5,781 nucleotides of DNA from Phycisphaerae bacterium (GCA_022842805.1 JALHOX010000296.1:1-5781); one strand, 5' to 3'; positions 1 to 5,718 are shown, numbered from the stretch's first letter. The notes: generated from the sequence alone by a model not told the origin. Translations and numbers: made by a program.

Positions 1-996
1 CTCGGCGGCCTCGGGGCGCGGCGCAAGCGCCGGGGCGGGCAGGTCGAACGCGCTGATCTCTTCCAGGGGCACGACCATCTCGCGGCCGTCGTCGAAGCGC
101 ACCTGCACCAACTGCGTCAATATCTGCGTGTCGGTGACGACGCCGTCGCCCCACTCCGTGCGCACGCGTGAATTGCCGCGCGGCAGCTTTTTCATCAGCG
201 CTTCATAGCCCTCGTGCTCATAGCGCAGGCAGCAGCGCAGGCGTCCGCAGCGGCCCGAAACCTTGCTGGGGTCGAGCGTCTGCTTCTGCACCTTGGCCAT
301 TTTCATGCTGACGGGTCGCAGCTTTTTCAGGAAGTTCTTGCAGCAGCATTCGCGCCCGCAAATCTCGTAGTCGGCGACCAGCCGCGCTTCGTCGCGGGCC
401 CCGACCTGGCGCATCTCGATGCGCGTGCGATGGTGGTGCGCCAGCTCGCGCACCAGGTCGCGAAAGTCGATCCGCCCCTCGGCCTGGAAATAGAGGATGA
501 TCCGCTCGCCGCCGAGCAGATGCTCGACCGAGACGATTTTCATCTCCAGCCCCATCTGCATGGCCAGCAGCGCGGCGTGCTCCATGTCCTCGCGAATGTG
601 CCGGTTGAGGTGCTCGTGTTCGTTGACGTCGTCCGCGGTGGCCTCGCGCAAAATGCGGCCCGAGTTCAGCCGATAGAACTCCGCCCCGCTGTTATCGATA
701 TAGGTTTTGATTTGGTCGCGTGTGACCTGTTTGGTGCAGCCGTTGCAGAACAAGCTGACCTGCTGGCCCAGCTCGATCCCGCGGTCGGTCTGAACGATGA
801 CCTTTCCGCCGCAACTGAACGTCATGCCCGGCTTGTAGCTGAACTCGCCGATGTAATTCATGGCGCCGTAGCGGACGGCGGTGGTGGGGTAGACCTTTTC
901 GAGCCCGCTTCCGCAGCTCCCCCCGCCCTCCGTGCCGCAGCTCCCGCAGCCGCCGCCAGTGGGTTTCGGAGATCGCACAACAGGCAAAGCGCTCAT
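1..996 (-). CDS. ricT: RicT/YaaT-like PSP1-domain iron-sulfur protein (partial, C-terminus beyond left edge)
   Basis: The visible 332 residues match the PSP1/RicT (YaaT) family. In Bacillus, RicT is part of the cytoplasmic RicA-RicF-RicT complex, which carries iron-sulfur clusters and helps RNase Y process mRNAs; that role is known for the family, not shown here. The PSP1 core begins near residue 43. It contains the stretch reading IILYFQAEGRIDFRDLVREL (about 166-185), then RTRIEMRQVGARDEARLV, then CGRECCCKNFL (213-223), then SMKMAK and the LDPSKVSGRCGRLRCCLRYE block (241-260). These carry the conserved cysteines C213, C218, C219, C250, C255 and C256. Oddities are a Gly/Cys-rich N-terminus (C17, C20, C28), an extra C217, and a CxxC (C84, C87) in a long segment between two PSP1 stretches. 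The ATG at 996 is the only in-frame start after an in-frame TGA at 1021-1023. An AGGA lies 14 bases upstream, which is far for a ribosome site. The frame is open through base 1. Confidence 0.93.
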   Translation of the reverse strand, partial: MSALPVVRSPKPTGGGCGSCGTEGGGSCGSGLEKVYPTTAVRYGAMNYIGEFSYKPGMTFSCGGKVIVQTDRGIELGQQVSLFCNGCTKQVTRDQIKTYIDNSGAEFYRLNSGRILREATADDVNEHEHLNRHIREDMEHAALLAMQMGLEMKIVSVEHLLGGERIILYFQAEGRIDFRDLVRELAHHHRTRIEMRQVGARDEARLVADYEICGRECCCKNFLKKLRPVSMKMAKVQKQTLDPSKVSGRCGRLRCCLRYEHEGYEALMKKLPRGNSRVRTEWGDGVVTDTQILTQLVQVRFDDGREMVVPLEEISAFDLPAPALAPRPEAAE

Positions 997-1099
997 AAAT
1001 CGGCACTCGTTCCTAGCTAATCAGGTCGCGCGATCGGGCGCGACGAATGGCGCATAGTGTACACGCGGGGATTGGGAACGTTTTGCGGATGGTTGAGCG

Positions 1100-1127
1100 G
1101 TGTCAAGTGATGGGTGTCATGTGTCAG
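1100..1127. repeat. Short heptamer repeat (four units of GTGTCAN, one degenerate)
   Basis: Four adjacent 7-base units can be read on the plus strand: GTGTCAA (1100-1106), GTGATGG (1107-1113, degenerate), GTGTCAT (1114-1120) and GTGTCAG (1121-1127). The spacing is exactly 7 bases, so the GTGTCA cores start at 1100, 1114 and 1121. The array is only 28 bp and three units are exact over six bases, so chance cannot be excluded. It could be a simple-sequence remnant or a cluster of binding sites for a regulator of ricT, which starts about 100 bases away. Confidence 0.45.
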
Positions 1128-1181
1128 GAGAGGCACACGCCGACACGCATCATCCGGAACGCGCCTGATCGCGCGCGCTAA

Positions 1182-1208
1182 CGCGTGAGATTTGACACCT
1201 GTCACGCG
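1182..1208. other. Inverted repeat / hairpin after the exported helical protein gene
   Basis: CGCGTGA (1182-1188) pairs with TCACGCG (1202-1208), a perfect 7-bp stem around a 13-base loop. A second dyad, TGACACCTGTCA (1193-1204), overlaps it, with 5-bp arms around CC. The element lies 16 bases past the stop codon of the minus-strand gene ending at 1224, where a terminator would be expected, but no U-tract follows in that direction. It may be a weak or Rho-assisted 3' hairpin, or an operator-like dyad related to the GTGTCA repeats. Confidence 0.3.
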
Positions 1209-1223
1209 CCGGGGCCGACACAC

Positions 1224-2282
1224 TTAGCCGCCGGGCAACGCGACATTGATGTTGAACTTTGTGCGAAGCTGCTCCGTCCACGTGCCCCAGGCCACCTTCA
1301 TGTCGGTGGCGTTCAGGGCCTGCATCGCCTGTACCAGCGTGTTGGCCGGAGCGGGGCCGGCGAGGGCTGCGAGGATGCCCTCGCATTCGAGGATTGTCTG
1401 CTCGGCGGCGTTGCGGCGGGCGACGACTTCGGGGCTGTCGTTGTCCTTCACCTTCATCATCGCCTGTTCGCCCGTGGCGCGGTCGGTGGTGTAATTGAGC
1501 ACATTCAACCGGGCGATGCGGGCGGCAACGATCGCGAGCTGGCGCTGCACGCCGGCATCGAGCGACTTGGCCCGCGGCGCGAGCGCCCGCAGGGCCACCA
1601 GATCGCCGCCCTCGGCCGCGACCTTATCTGTGGCGTCGACCGACCAGCGGCCCTCCAGTACGCGCACCATGGCCTTCACGGCGTCGGCTGCAGCCGGCGA
1701 ATTGGCGGGGAAGTTGAGCGCTTCGTATTCGGCGACCAGCGCGCCGCGGCTGTTCTCGGCCTTGGCCGCGTTGACCAGTGCGTCGAGCGTCGTGGTGATG
1801 AACTGGCCTCCGGCCTGCGCCAAGCGCGGCTGAAGCTTCTTCAAGCCGAAAGCGGCTGCGGCGCGGACGGCGGCGCGCTCGTCGGCGAGGGCGGCGACGA
1901 GCACGGTGGCGGCATCGGCGCGATCGGTGATCGCAGCGGCGCGGGCCAGCCGGGCCGCCCCCTCGACGTTCGCCTTGGACAATCCGCTGCGAACGCCGGC
2001 GAGCACGGCGGTCGCGAGCGCCTCGCGAAAACCGGGCTTGCCGCCGCTGTCGAGCGCGGTGAGCGCCCGCAACGACTGCCCGGCGGCGATGCCGTCGTTT
2101 CCGCCGATGGCGAGAATGGCTTCGTCGACCCAGGCGGTGAGTTGCTGGGTCTCTTCGGCGCTGAGGTTGTCTTTTGTTTTGAGCGTCGTAATCGCTTGCG
2201 GTGCGTCCTGCCCCAGCGCGACAGGGGCCGACGCGAGCACCGCCAGACCGATCAGACTGAGAAAGATTCGGCTGAAACGCAT
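1224..2282 (-). CDS. Exported alanine-rich helical protein, possibly HEAT-like, function unknown
   Basis: I do not recognise this 352-residue protein as a named family. It starts with a clear signal peptide: MRFSR, then a hydrophobic core at about 6-23 and a likely cleavage after ALG (residue 24, before QDAP). No later membrane segment or lipobox is visible, so it should be periplasmic or secreted. The rest is rich in alanine and reads as amphipathic helices. Residues 109-150 (AARLARAA, then TVLVAALADE, RAAVRAAAAFGLKKL) look like a HEAT-type helical repeat. The only cysteine is C299. No catalytic motif is seen, so a scaffold or binding role is possible but is inference. The ATG at 2282 is supported by AGGAG 9 bases upstream. 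The gene follows the CPBP protease gene by 133 bp in the same direction, so it may share a transcript with it or have its own promoter. The third-position G+C bias and the continuous signal-peptide frame favour this strand over long antisense frames. Confidence 0.85.
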   Translation of the reverse strand: MRFSRIFLSLIGLAVLASAPVALGQDAPQAITTLKTKDNLSAEETQQLTAWVDEAILAIGGNDGIAAGQSLRALTALDSGGKPGFREALATAVLAGVRSGLSKANVEGAARLARAAAITDRADAATVLVAALADERAAVRAAAAFGLKKLQPRLAQAGGQFITTTLDALVNAAKAENSRGALVAEYEALNFPANSPAAADAVKAMVRVLEGRWSVDATDKVAAEGGDLVALRALAPRAKSLDAGVQRQLAIVAARIARLNVLNYTTDRATGEQAMMKVKDNDSPEVVARRNAAEQTILECEGILAALAGPAPANTLVQAMQALNATDMKVAWGTWTEQLRTKFNINVALPGG

Positions 2283-2291
2283 TCCGCGGGG

Positions 2292-2296
2292 CTCCT
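2292..2296 (-). promoter_or_regulatory. Ribosome binding site (AGGAG) of the exported helical protein gene
   Basis: On the minus strand AGGAG ends 9 bases before the ATG at 2282. It fixes the start, which also gives a complete signal peptide. Confidence 0.7.
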
Positions 2297-2306
2297 GAGT
2301 CTCGGC

Positions 2307-2324
2307 CCGGGCGCGCTCGCCCGG
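2307..2324. other. GC-rich hairpin in the leader of the exported helical protein gene
   Basis: CCGGGCG (2307-2313) and CGCCCGG (2318-2324) form a perfect 7-bp inverted repeat around a 4-base loop. On the minus strand it lies 10 bases upstream of the AGGAG ribosome site. It has no T-tract, so it is not a canonical terminator for the CPBP gene upstream. It could stabilise or pace the mRNA leader, or be a by-product of high G+C. Confidence 0.35.
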
Positions 2325-2339
2325 CGATAGAGGCGCGGC

Positions 2340-2345
2340 ATTCTA
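2340..2345 (-). promoter_or_regulatory. Candidate -10 box (TAGAAT) for the exported helical protein gene
   Basis: The minus strand reads TAGAAT here, one mismatch from TATAAT, about 57 bases upstream of the ATG at 2282. The hexamer 17 bases further upstream is TGGCCC, a poor -35 box. This would give the gene its own promoter inside the 133-bp gap, but the call rests on one hexamer. Confidence 0.2.
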
Positions 2346-2415
2346 GTTACCGGGCAATGGTCGGGCCAGAGCGCGGCGAAAGTAGAGCGGCGAAGTCGCG
2401 GGGAAACGGCGGGCC

Positions 2416-3243
2416 TCAGACCCCCGGCCAGCGGGCCAGCAAGGTGACGTTGTAGAGGGCATGACACCCGACCGAAAGAGCCAGCCCACGCCGCAGAAAC
2501 ACCCAGCCCAGATAGCTGCCGGCGGCGGTCCGGTGCAGAAATCGCGTCGCATCGAACGCCTCGCCCCCCACGGGCTGAAAATGGCAGAGCGAAAAAACCG
2601 CCCCGGCGACGACGATTAGCAGCAGTTGCGTCGGGCCGGCGGCTCCGCCCCGCACGCCGGAGAGCAGCCAGACCGCGCCTCCCACGAGCAGGAGGCGAAA
2701 CACGAGTTCTTCATAAATGGCCGCCCCCAGCGTCTGGAGCATGCGCTCGCGCAGGTTGGCCTGGGCCGCGCCGTCGACGCCGGCCTGCAGCAAAATGGAG
2801 TGCAACGCGAACAAGGGCAGCGTCAGTACCACGCTTTCCAGAAACATCACCGGCAGCACCCAGGCTTTCAGCCGCCAGGAGTGCGACAGGCGGATATGCC
2901 AGCCGAGCAGGGTCGCAATCAGCAAAAAACCCGCCGGCCACGTGCCCGACGTGCCCAGCCAGGCGAAAAGATCGGCGACGATCCGCTGCGCCACGAGCGA
3001 GCGCATCACGGGCGGATTGCCCCCGGCCAAAGTCCCCAGCTCGAAGAGCAGCACCAGCGGAAAGATCGCCGCCAGGCTGTAGAGCGGTCGCGGCGTGGCC
3101 TCAAAGTAGGTTTGCACGGCTCCCGCGAGCCGAAGCCGCGGCGACCCATGAACGCGCGACAGACGCTGAGCAGCGGGGGGCGATGTCGATCCGCCGCCGC
3201 CCGGCGTGGCCGCTCCGCGCCGCGACTCCACTCCGGTCCCCAT
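2416..3243 (-). CDS. CPBP family intramembrane glutamic endopeptidase
   Basis: This 275-residue membrane protein belongs to the CPBP (Rce1/CaaX-protease-like, Abi) family of intramembrane proteases. All three signature motifs are present: YEELVFR with E178, E179 and R183; FSLCH with F217 and H221; and HALYN with H261 and N265. The catalytic glutamate and histidine set therefore looks intact. Hydrophobic segments lie near 54-75, 103-115, 128-152, 172-195, 207-220 and 240-270. The substrate is unknown; family members cleave peptides, prenylated proteins or anti-sigma factors, or serve as bacteriocin immunity proteins. The ATG at 3243 lies two bases after the stop of the DUF1570 gene, suggesting translational coupling, but there is no good Shine-Dalgarno sequence. 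Residues 1-42 are Gly/Ser/Arg-rich with weaker third-position bias. GTG at 3231 or 3117 are alternatives, the latter starting just before the conserved-looking YFEATPRPLYS. Confidence 0.88.
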   Translation of the reverse strand: MGTGVESRRGAATPGGGGSTSPPAAQRLSRVHGSPRLRLAGAVQTYFEATPRPLYSLAAIFPLVLLFELGTLAGGNPPVMRSLVAQRIVADLFAWLGTSGTWPAGFLLIATLLGWHIRLSHSWRLKAWVLPVMFLESVVLTLPLFALHSILLQAGVDGAAQANLRERMLQTLGAAIYEELVFRLLLVGGAVWLLSGVRGGAAGPTQLLLIVVAGAVFSLCHFQPVGGEAFDATRFLHRTAAGSYLGWVFLRRGLALSVGCHALYNVTLLARWPGV

Positions 3244-3245
3244 TT

Positions 3246-4661
3246 TCAGATTTGATCTAGGTCGACCGGGAGCTTGCTGTTTTGCAGCGTGATGGTGTCG
3301 ATGTACTCGACGAATTTCTTCACCCATTCGTCGTTCATCTCGCCGAAGATGTCCTCGAACAGCGCCTGGCGCTCGGTCCGGTCCCAGGTCTCGCGATCGT
3401 TGATCTCCGACAGCGCCCTCAGCCAGCGGGCGTATTCCTCGCGCTTCTTGTTCCACAGATACTGGGTCATTGCCCAGCCCAGCGGGTAAAACGTGCCGCC
3501 GCCCCGCAGAAAGATCATGTCGTCGAGCACGAAATCGCGCATCGGCGGCAGGCGACTGCCGTCCTTGCCGAAGAACTCGCGAAACTCCTTCACGCGCTGG
3601 TGATTGATGGCGCCGAGGGCGGCCCCGAGGTCGGTCGTCGGCGGCAACTCGAACATCGTCGCCAGCCCCTCCACCGTCCAGCGCGGCAGCGCGCCGGGGT
3701 TGCGCGTGAAAACCTCCCGCGCGAAGACGCCGACATTGAAGTGAATATGGTGCGCCGCCTCGTGCTGAACGACTTCGAGGTTTTTCCAGTCGAACCACTT
3801 CTTCAGAAGATTCTTGATGCGCCGTCGCTCGTTGGGCGGCGTGGACGGGTTGTCGGCCTGTTCGCGCCGCTGCTTCACGGGCGGCCAAGTGTCCATGTCG
3901 AAAAACGCCGACCGGTTCATATCGGGCCGATAGAAGCCTAGCACGCCGACGCTGTCCTCCTGGCCCAGCAGGTTCTGATATCGGGCATACTCCTCGTGCT
4001 TGCCGAAGAAGTAGACCTCCAGCTTGTAATCGGGCTGCTGATAGGGCATGTTGGTCTGCTTCAGCAGCCAGACGTTCCAGCGATAGACGCCCTCCAGCGT
4101 CGCGGCCAGCTTCTTGGCCAGCGGCATGCCCGAGGTGTACACAAAGACAAAGTGGTCCGTCTCGAGCCGCTTCGCCTCGGCCCCGGCCCCGGCGATCCGC
4201 ATCATCTCGGTGACGCTTTCCTCGTTCACCGGCAGCGACGCCTCGGGGTCGCCCGTCTCGCTCAGCGAGCCGGGGTCGATCTCAATCCCGCGCAGAATCT
4301 CGGCGATCTGCTCGTCGGTGAGCAGATAGGCCCCGGCATCGAGTTTCGGCTCGTCTTCCGCCGAGGGGCGATCTTTCGCGGTGTCGGGCTTGTTGGCGGC
4401 GGGCGCGTTCGCAATCGCCTCAATTTTCAGGATCTCGCGCTTCTTCAGCGTGATGGTCATATCCGGAAACTTGGTCGGGCGAATGACGAATTTGTCGCCG
4501 CTCGGGTCGACTTCGACCGTGCCCTCGTGGACCTTACCGTCCATCCGCGTGATGCGCTGCGGGCCGTCGTACTTTTTGGGCGGGGCCGCGGCGAACGCGG
4601 CCTGATAGCAAAGCGCCAGCAACGCAATTCCCAATGCAGCCGCTGCGATTCGTCGAACCAT
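3246..4661 (-). CDS. Exported DUF1570-type putative zinc metallopeptidase
   Basis: This 471-residue protein starts with a signal peptide (MVRR, hydrophobic core at about 5-23, likely cleavage after AFA near residue 24). Residues 31-81 look like a small beta domain (ITRMDGKVHEGTVEVDP, then TLKKREILKIE). A charged linker follows at about 85-106. From about 163 the sequence matches the DUF1570 type: LETDHFVFVYTSG, YKLEVYFFG, GVLGFYRP, then QHEAAHHIHFN (299-309), PRWTVEGLATMFE (326-338) and GTFYPLGWAMTQYLW (389-403). H300, E301 and H304 form an HExxH zinc site and E331 is a plausible third ligand, as in gluzincins. Peptidase activity is inferred and has not, to my knowledge, been established for the family. 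The ATG at 4661 is chosen over an upstream TTG at 4706 because AGAGGA lies 8 bases before it and the signal peptide starts there. The CPBP protease gene follows after two bases. It is divergent from thiL. Confidence 0.88.
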   Translation of the reverse strand: MVRRIAAAALGIALLALCYQAAFAAAPPKKYDGPQRITRMDGKVHEGTVEVDPSGDKFVIRPTKFPDMTITLKKREILKIEAIANAPAANKPDTAKDRPSAEDEPKLDAGAYLLTDEQIAEILRGIEIDPGSLSETGDPEASLPVNEESVTEMMRIAGAGAEAKRLETDHFVFVYTSGMPLAKKLAATLEGVYRWNVWLLKQTNMPYQQPDYKLEVYFFGKHEEYARYQNLLGQEDSVGVLGFYRPDMNRSAFFDMDTWPPVKQRREQADNPSTPPNERRRIKNLLKKWFDWKNLEVVQHEAAHHIHFNVGVFAREVFTRNPGALPRWTVEGLATMFELPPTTDLGAALGAINHQRVKEFREFFGKDGSRLPPMRDFVLDDMIFLRGGGTFYPLGWAMTQYLWNKKREEYARWLRALSEINDRETWDRTERQALFEDIFGEMNDEWVKKFVEYIDTITLQNSKLPVDLDQI

Positions 4662-4669
4662 CCGAGGTA

Positions 4670-4675
4670 TCCTCT
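4670..4675 (-). promoter_or_regulatory. Ribosome binding site (AGAGGA) that decides the DUF1570 gene start
   Basis: On the minus strand AGAGGA ends 8 bases before the ATG at 4661. This supports that start over the in-frame TTG at 4706. Confidence 0.75.
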
Positions 4676-4712
4676 CAACAAATGTCGCCCTGCGATGCTC
4701 GCACAATTGTAA

Positions 4713-4733
4713 CCTTCGTTTCCCGCGAAGGAG
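4713..4733 (+). promoter_or_regulatory. thiL Shine-Dalgarno AAGGAG within a small hairpin
   Basis: CCTTCG (4713-4718) and CGAAGG (4726-4731) form a 6-bp stem with a 7-base loop. The right arm contains most of AAGGAG (4728-4733), the strongest Shine-Dalgarno match before thiL. That match ends 16 bases before the ATG at 4750, longer than usual, and no in-frame start lies closer. The hairpin could limit ribosome access, or the AAGGAG may not be the functional site. Confidence 0.35.
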
Positions 4734-4749
4734 TCAGGCGAACCGCCCG

Positions 4750-5718
4750 ATGAGCCCTTCCGCCGACTCCCGCCCCCCCACTGACTCGCCGCGCGGCGAG
4801 CGGGCCCTCGTCCGCGCCATCGGACAGATGATCTCCCCCTCCGCCGGCGAGACTCCGCCGCGCGTCCCCTTCGGCGACGACATGGCCGCCGTCCCGGGCG
4901 AGTCGCGGCTGCTCTGGACCACCGACACGCTGATGGACGGGGTCGATTTCGAGTCGGGCCGCCACGCCTGGAATGCAATCGGCCGCAAAGCGCTGGCCGT
5001 CAGCCTGAGCGATTGTGCGGCGATGGCCGCCCAGCCGATCGCCGCGTTGGCGTCGGTCGTGCTCGACGAGCGCCTGAGCCACGCCGACGCACTGGAACTG
5101 CACCGCGGCATCTTCGAACTCGGACAGAGCTATCGCTGCCCGTTGGTCGGCGGCGACACCAACAGCTGGCAACATCCGACCGTAATTTCCACCACCGTGC
5201 TGGCGCGGGTCGAAATCGGGGCCAACCCGGTGCCCCGCGGCGGCGCCCGCGGCGGCGACACGCTCTGGATCAGCGGCCCGCTGGGCGGCTCGCTCCTCGG
5301 CCGGCATCTTTGGTTCGAACCGCGCATCGCGCTGGCCCGCACCATTCGCGACACACTCGCGCCGCGGGCGATGATGGATATCAGCGACGGACTGGTGCTC
5401 GACCTCTCGCGCATGCTCGAAAACAGCGGTTGCGGCGCCCGGCTCGACCGCACCGCCCTCTCCAACGCCATCCACGCCGACGCTCAGACCATGGCGCTCG
5501 AAGACGCCCGGCCGGCCCTCGACCACGCCCTTTACGACGGCGAGGACTTCGAACTGCTGATCGCGCTCACGCCGCTCTCCAACCCCGACACCGCCCGCGC
5601 CCTGGGGCTGATCCAGATCGGCGAAATTGTCGCGGGCGCCGCCGACATCACTCTGCGCGAGGCCGACGGCCGTGAACGCGCCCTGGAGATCCGCGGCTGG
5701 GAGCATTTTCGCGCATGA
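4750..5718 (+). CDS. thiL: Thiamine-monophosphate kinase ThiL
   Basis: ThiL phosphorylates thiamine monophosphate to thiamine diphosphate with ATP, the last step of cofactor synthesis, in the cytoplasm. The 322 residues are close to the usual family length and the family motifs appear in order. They are FGDDMAAV (41-48, metal-binding D43 and D44), TTDTLMDGVDF (57-67), IGRKALAVSLSDCAAMAAQP (77-96), VGGDT (133-137), GGDTLWISGPLG (168-179), a P-R pair (191-192), MMDISDGL (208-215) and YDGEDFELL (262-270). Two positions differ from the consensus as I recall it: NLSD is SLSD (S85) and AAMGA is AAMAA (A93). Both changes are mild and the enzyme should be active. The N-terminal 16 residues are Pro/Ser-rich and poorly conserved in appearance. 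ATG at 4750 is the only reasonable start. The stop overlaps the next ATG as ATGA, indicating coupled translation with the following gene. Confidence 0.95.
   Translation: MSPSADSRPPTDSPRGERALVRAIGQMISPSAGETPPRVPFGDDMAAVPGESRLLWTTDTLMDGVDFESGRHAWNAIGRKALAVSLSDCAAMAAQPIAALASVVLDERLSHADALELHRGIFELGQSYRCPLVGGDTNSWQHPTVISTTVLARVEIGANPVPRGGARGGDTLWISGPLGGSLLGRHLWFEPRIALARTIRDTLAPRAMMDISDGLVLDLSRMLENSGCGARLDRTALSNAIHADAQTMALEDARPALDHALYDGEDFELLIALTPLSNPDTARALGLIQIGEIVAGAADITLREADGRERALEIRGWEHFRA

Larger units (their letters stand above)
997..1223. other. Intergenic spacer between the exported helical protein gene and ricT
   Basis: This 227-bp non-coding stretch is probably the 3' trailer of the upstream gene and the leader of ricT, both read on the minus strand. 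It is less G+C-rich than the flanking genes. It holds the heptamer repeat at 1100-1127, an 8-bp palindrome GTGTACAC at 1057-1064, a repeated ACACGC (1135-1140 and 1143-1148), and the hairpin at 1182-1208. On the minus strand TACACT (1061-1056) resembles a -10 box, but no matching -35 box lies 16-18 bases upstream, so I do not call a promoter. No T-tract terminator is visible. A 68-codon minus-strand frame crosses it but resembles no protein I know. Confidence 0.6.
4662..4749. promoter_or_regulatory. Divergent intergenic promoter region (DUF1570 gene / thiL)
   Basis: These 88 bp separate two divergent genes, so both promoters, or the nearest ones, should lie here or just inside the flanking genes. 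The only AT-rich patch is around the 8-bp palindrome ACAATTGT (4703-4710). On the minus strand TACAAT (4711-4706) is one mismatch from TATAAT and lies about 45 bases before the ATG at 4661, so it is the best -10 candidate for the DUF1570 gene. No convincing -35 box accompanies it. For thiL no good sigma-70 pair is visible. No TPP riboswitch is recognisable, and the space is too short for a full one. Confidence 0.4.

Noticed and set aside
214..1020. A 268-codon plus-strand frame opposite ricT
   Set aside because: The minus-strand frame carries the diagnostic PSP1/RicT cysteine motifs, so this is an antisense shadow.
1017..1223. A 68-codon minus-strand frame in the spacer, starting with GTG directly after the upstream stop codon
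   Set aside because: It lacks a ribosome site of its own, has low-complexity Arg/His/Pro-rich content, and runs through the short repeats; it is most likely chance.
2307..2324. Rho-independent terminator after the CPBP gene
   Set aside because: The 7-bp GC stem has no following T-tract on either strand and lies in the next gene's leader.
1185..2330. A 381-codon plus-strand open frame antisense to the exported helical protein gene
   Set aside because: It is a mirror of a high-G+C gene: no recognisable domain, Arg/Gly/His-rich composition, and the minus strand has the signal peptide and the ribosome site.
3244..3888. Extension of the CPBP frame upstream to 3888
   Set aside because: The frame stays open inside the DUF1570 gene, but that part is Arg-rich out-of-frame translation of a real gene. 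The CPBP protein begins at 3243 or later.
3282..4712. Long plus-strand frames (3282-3941 and 3996-4712) opposite the DUF1570 gene
   Set aside because: They resemble no protein, while the minus strand has a signal peptide, the HEAAH motif and a good ribosome site.
4662..4749. A TPP riboswitch ahead of thiL
   Set aside because: Only 88 bp are available and the conserved CUGAGA-type core is absent.
4675..5706. A 343-codon minus-strand open frame covering thiL
   Set aside because: The plus strand here encodes an unmistakable ThiL with all its motifs. The antisense frame is open because of the strong third-position G/C bias.
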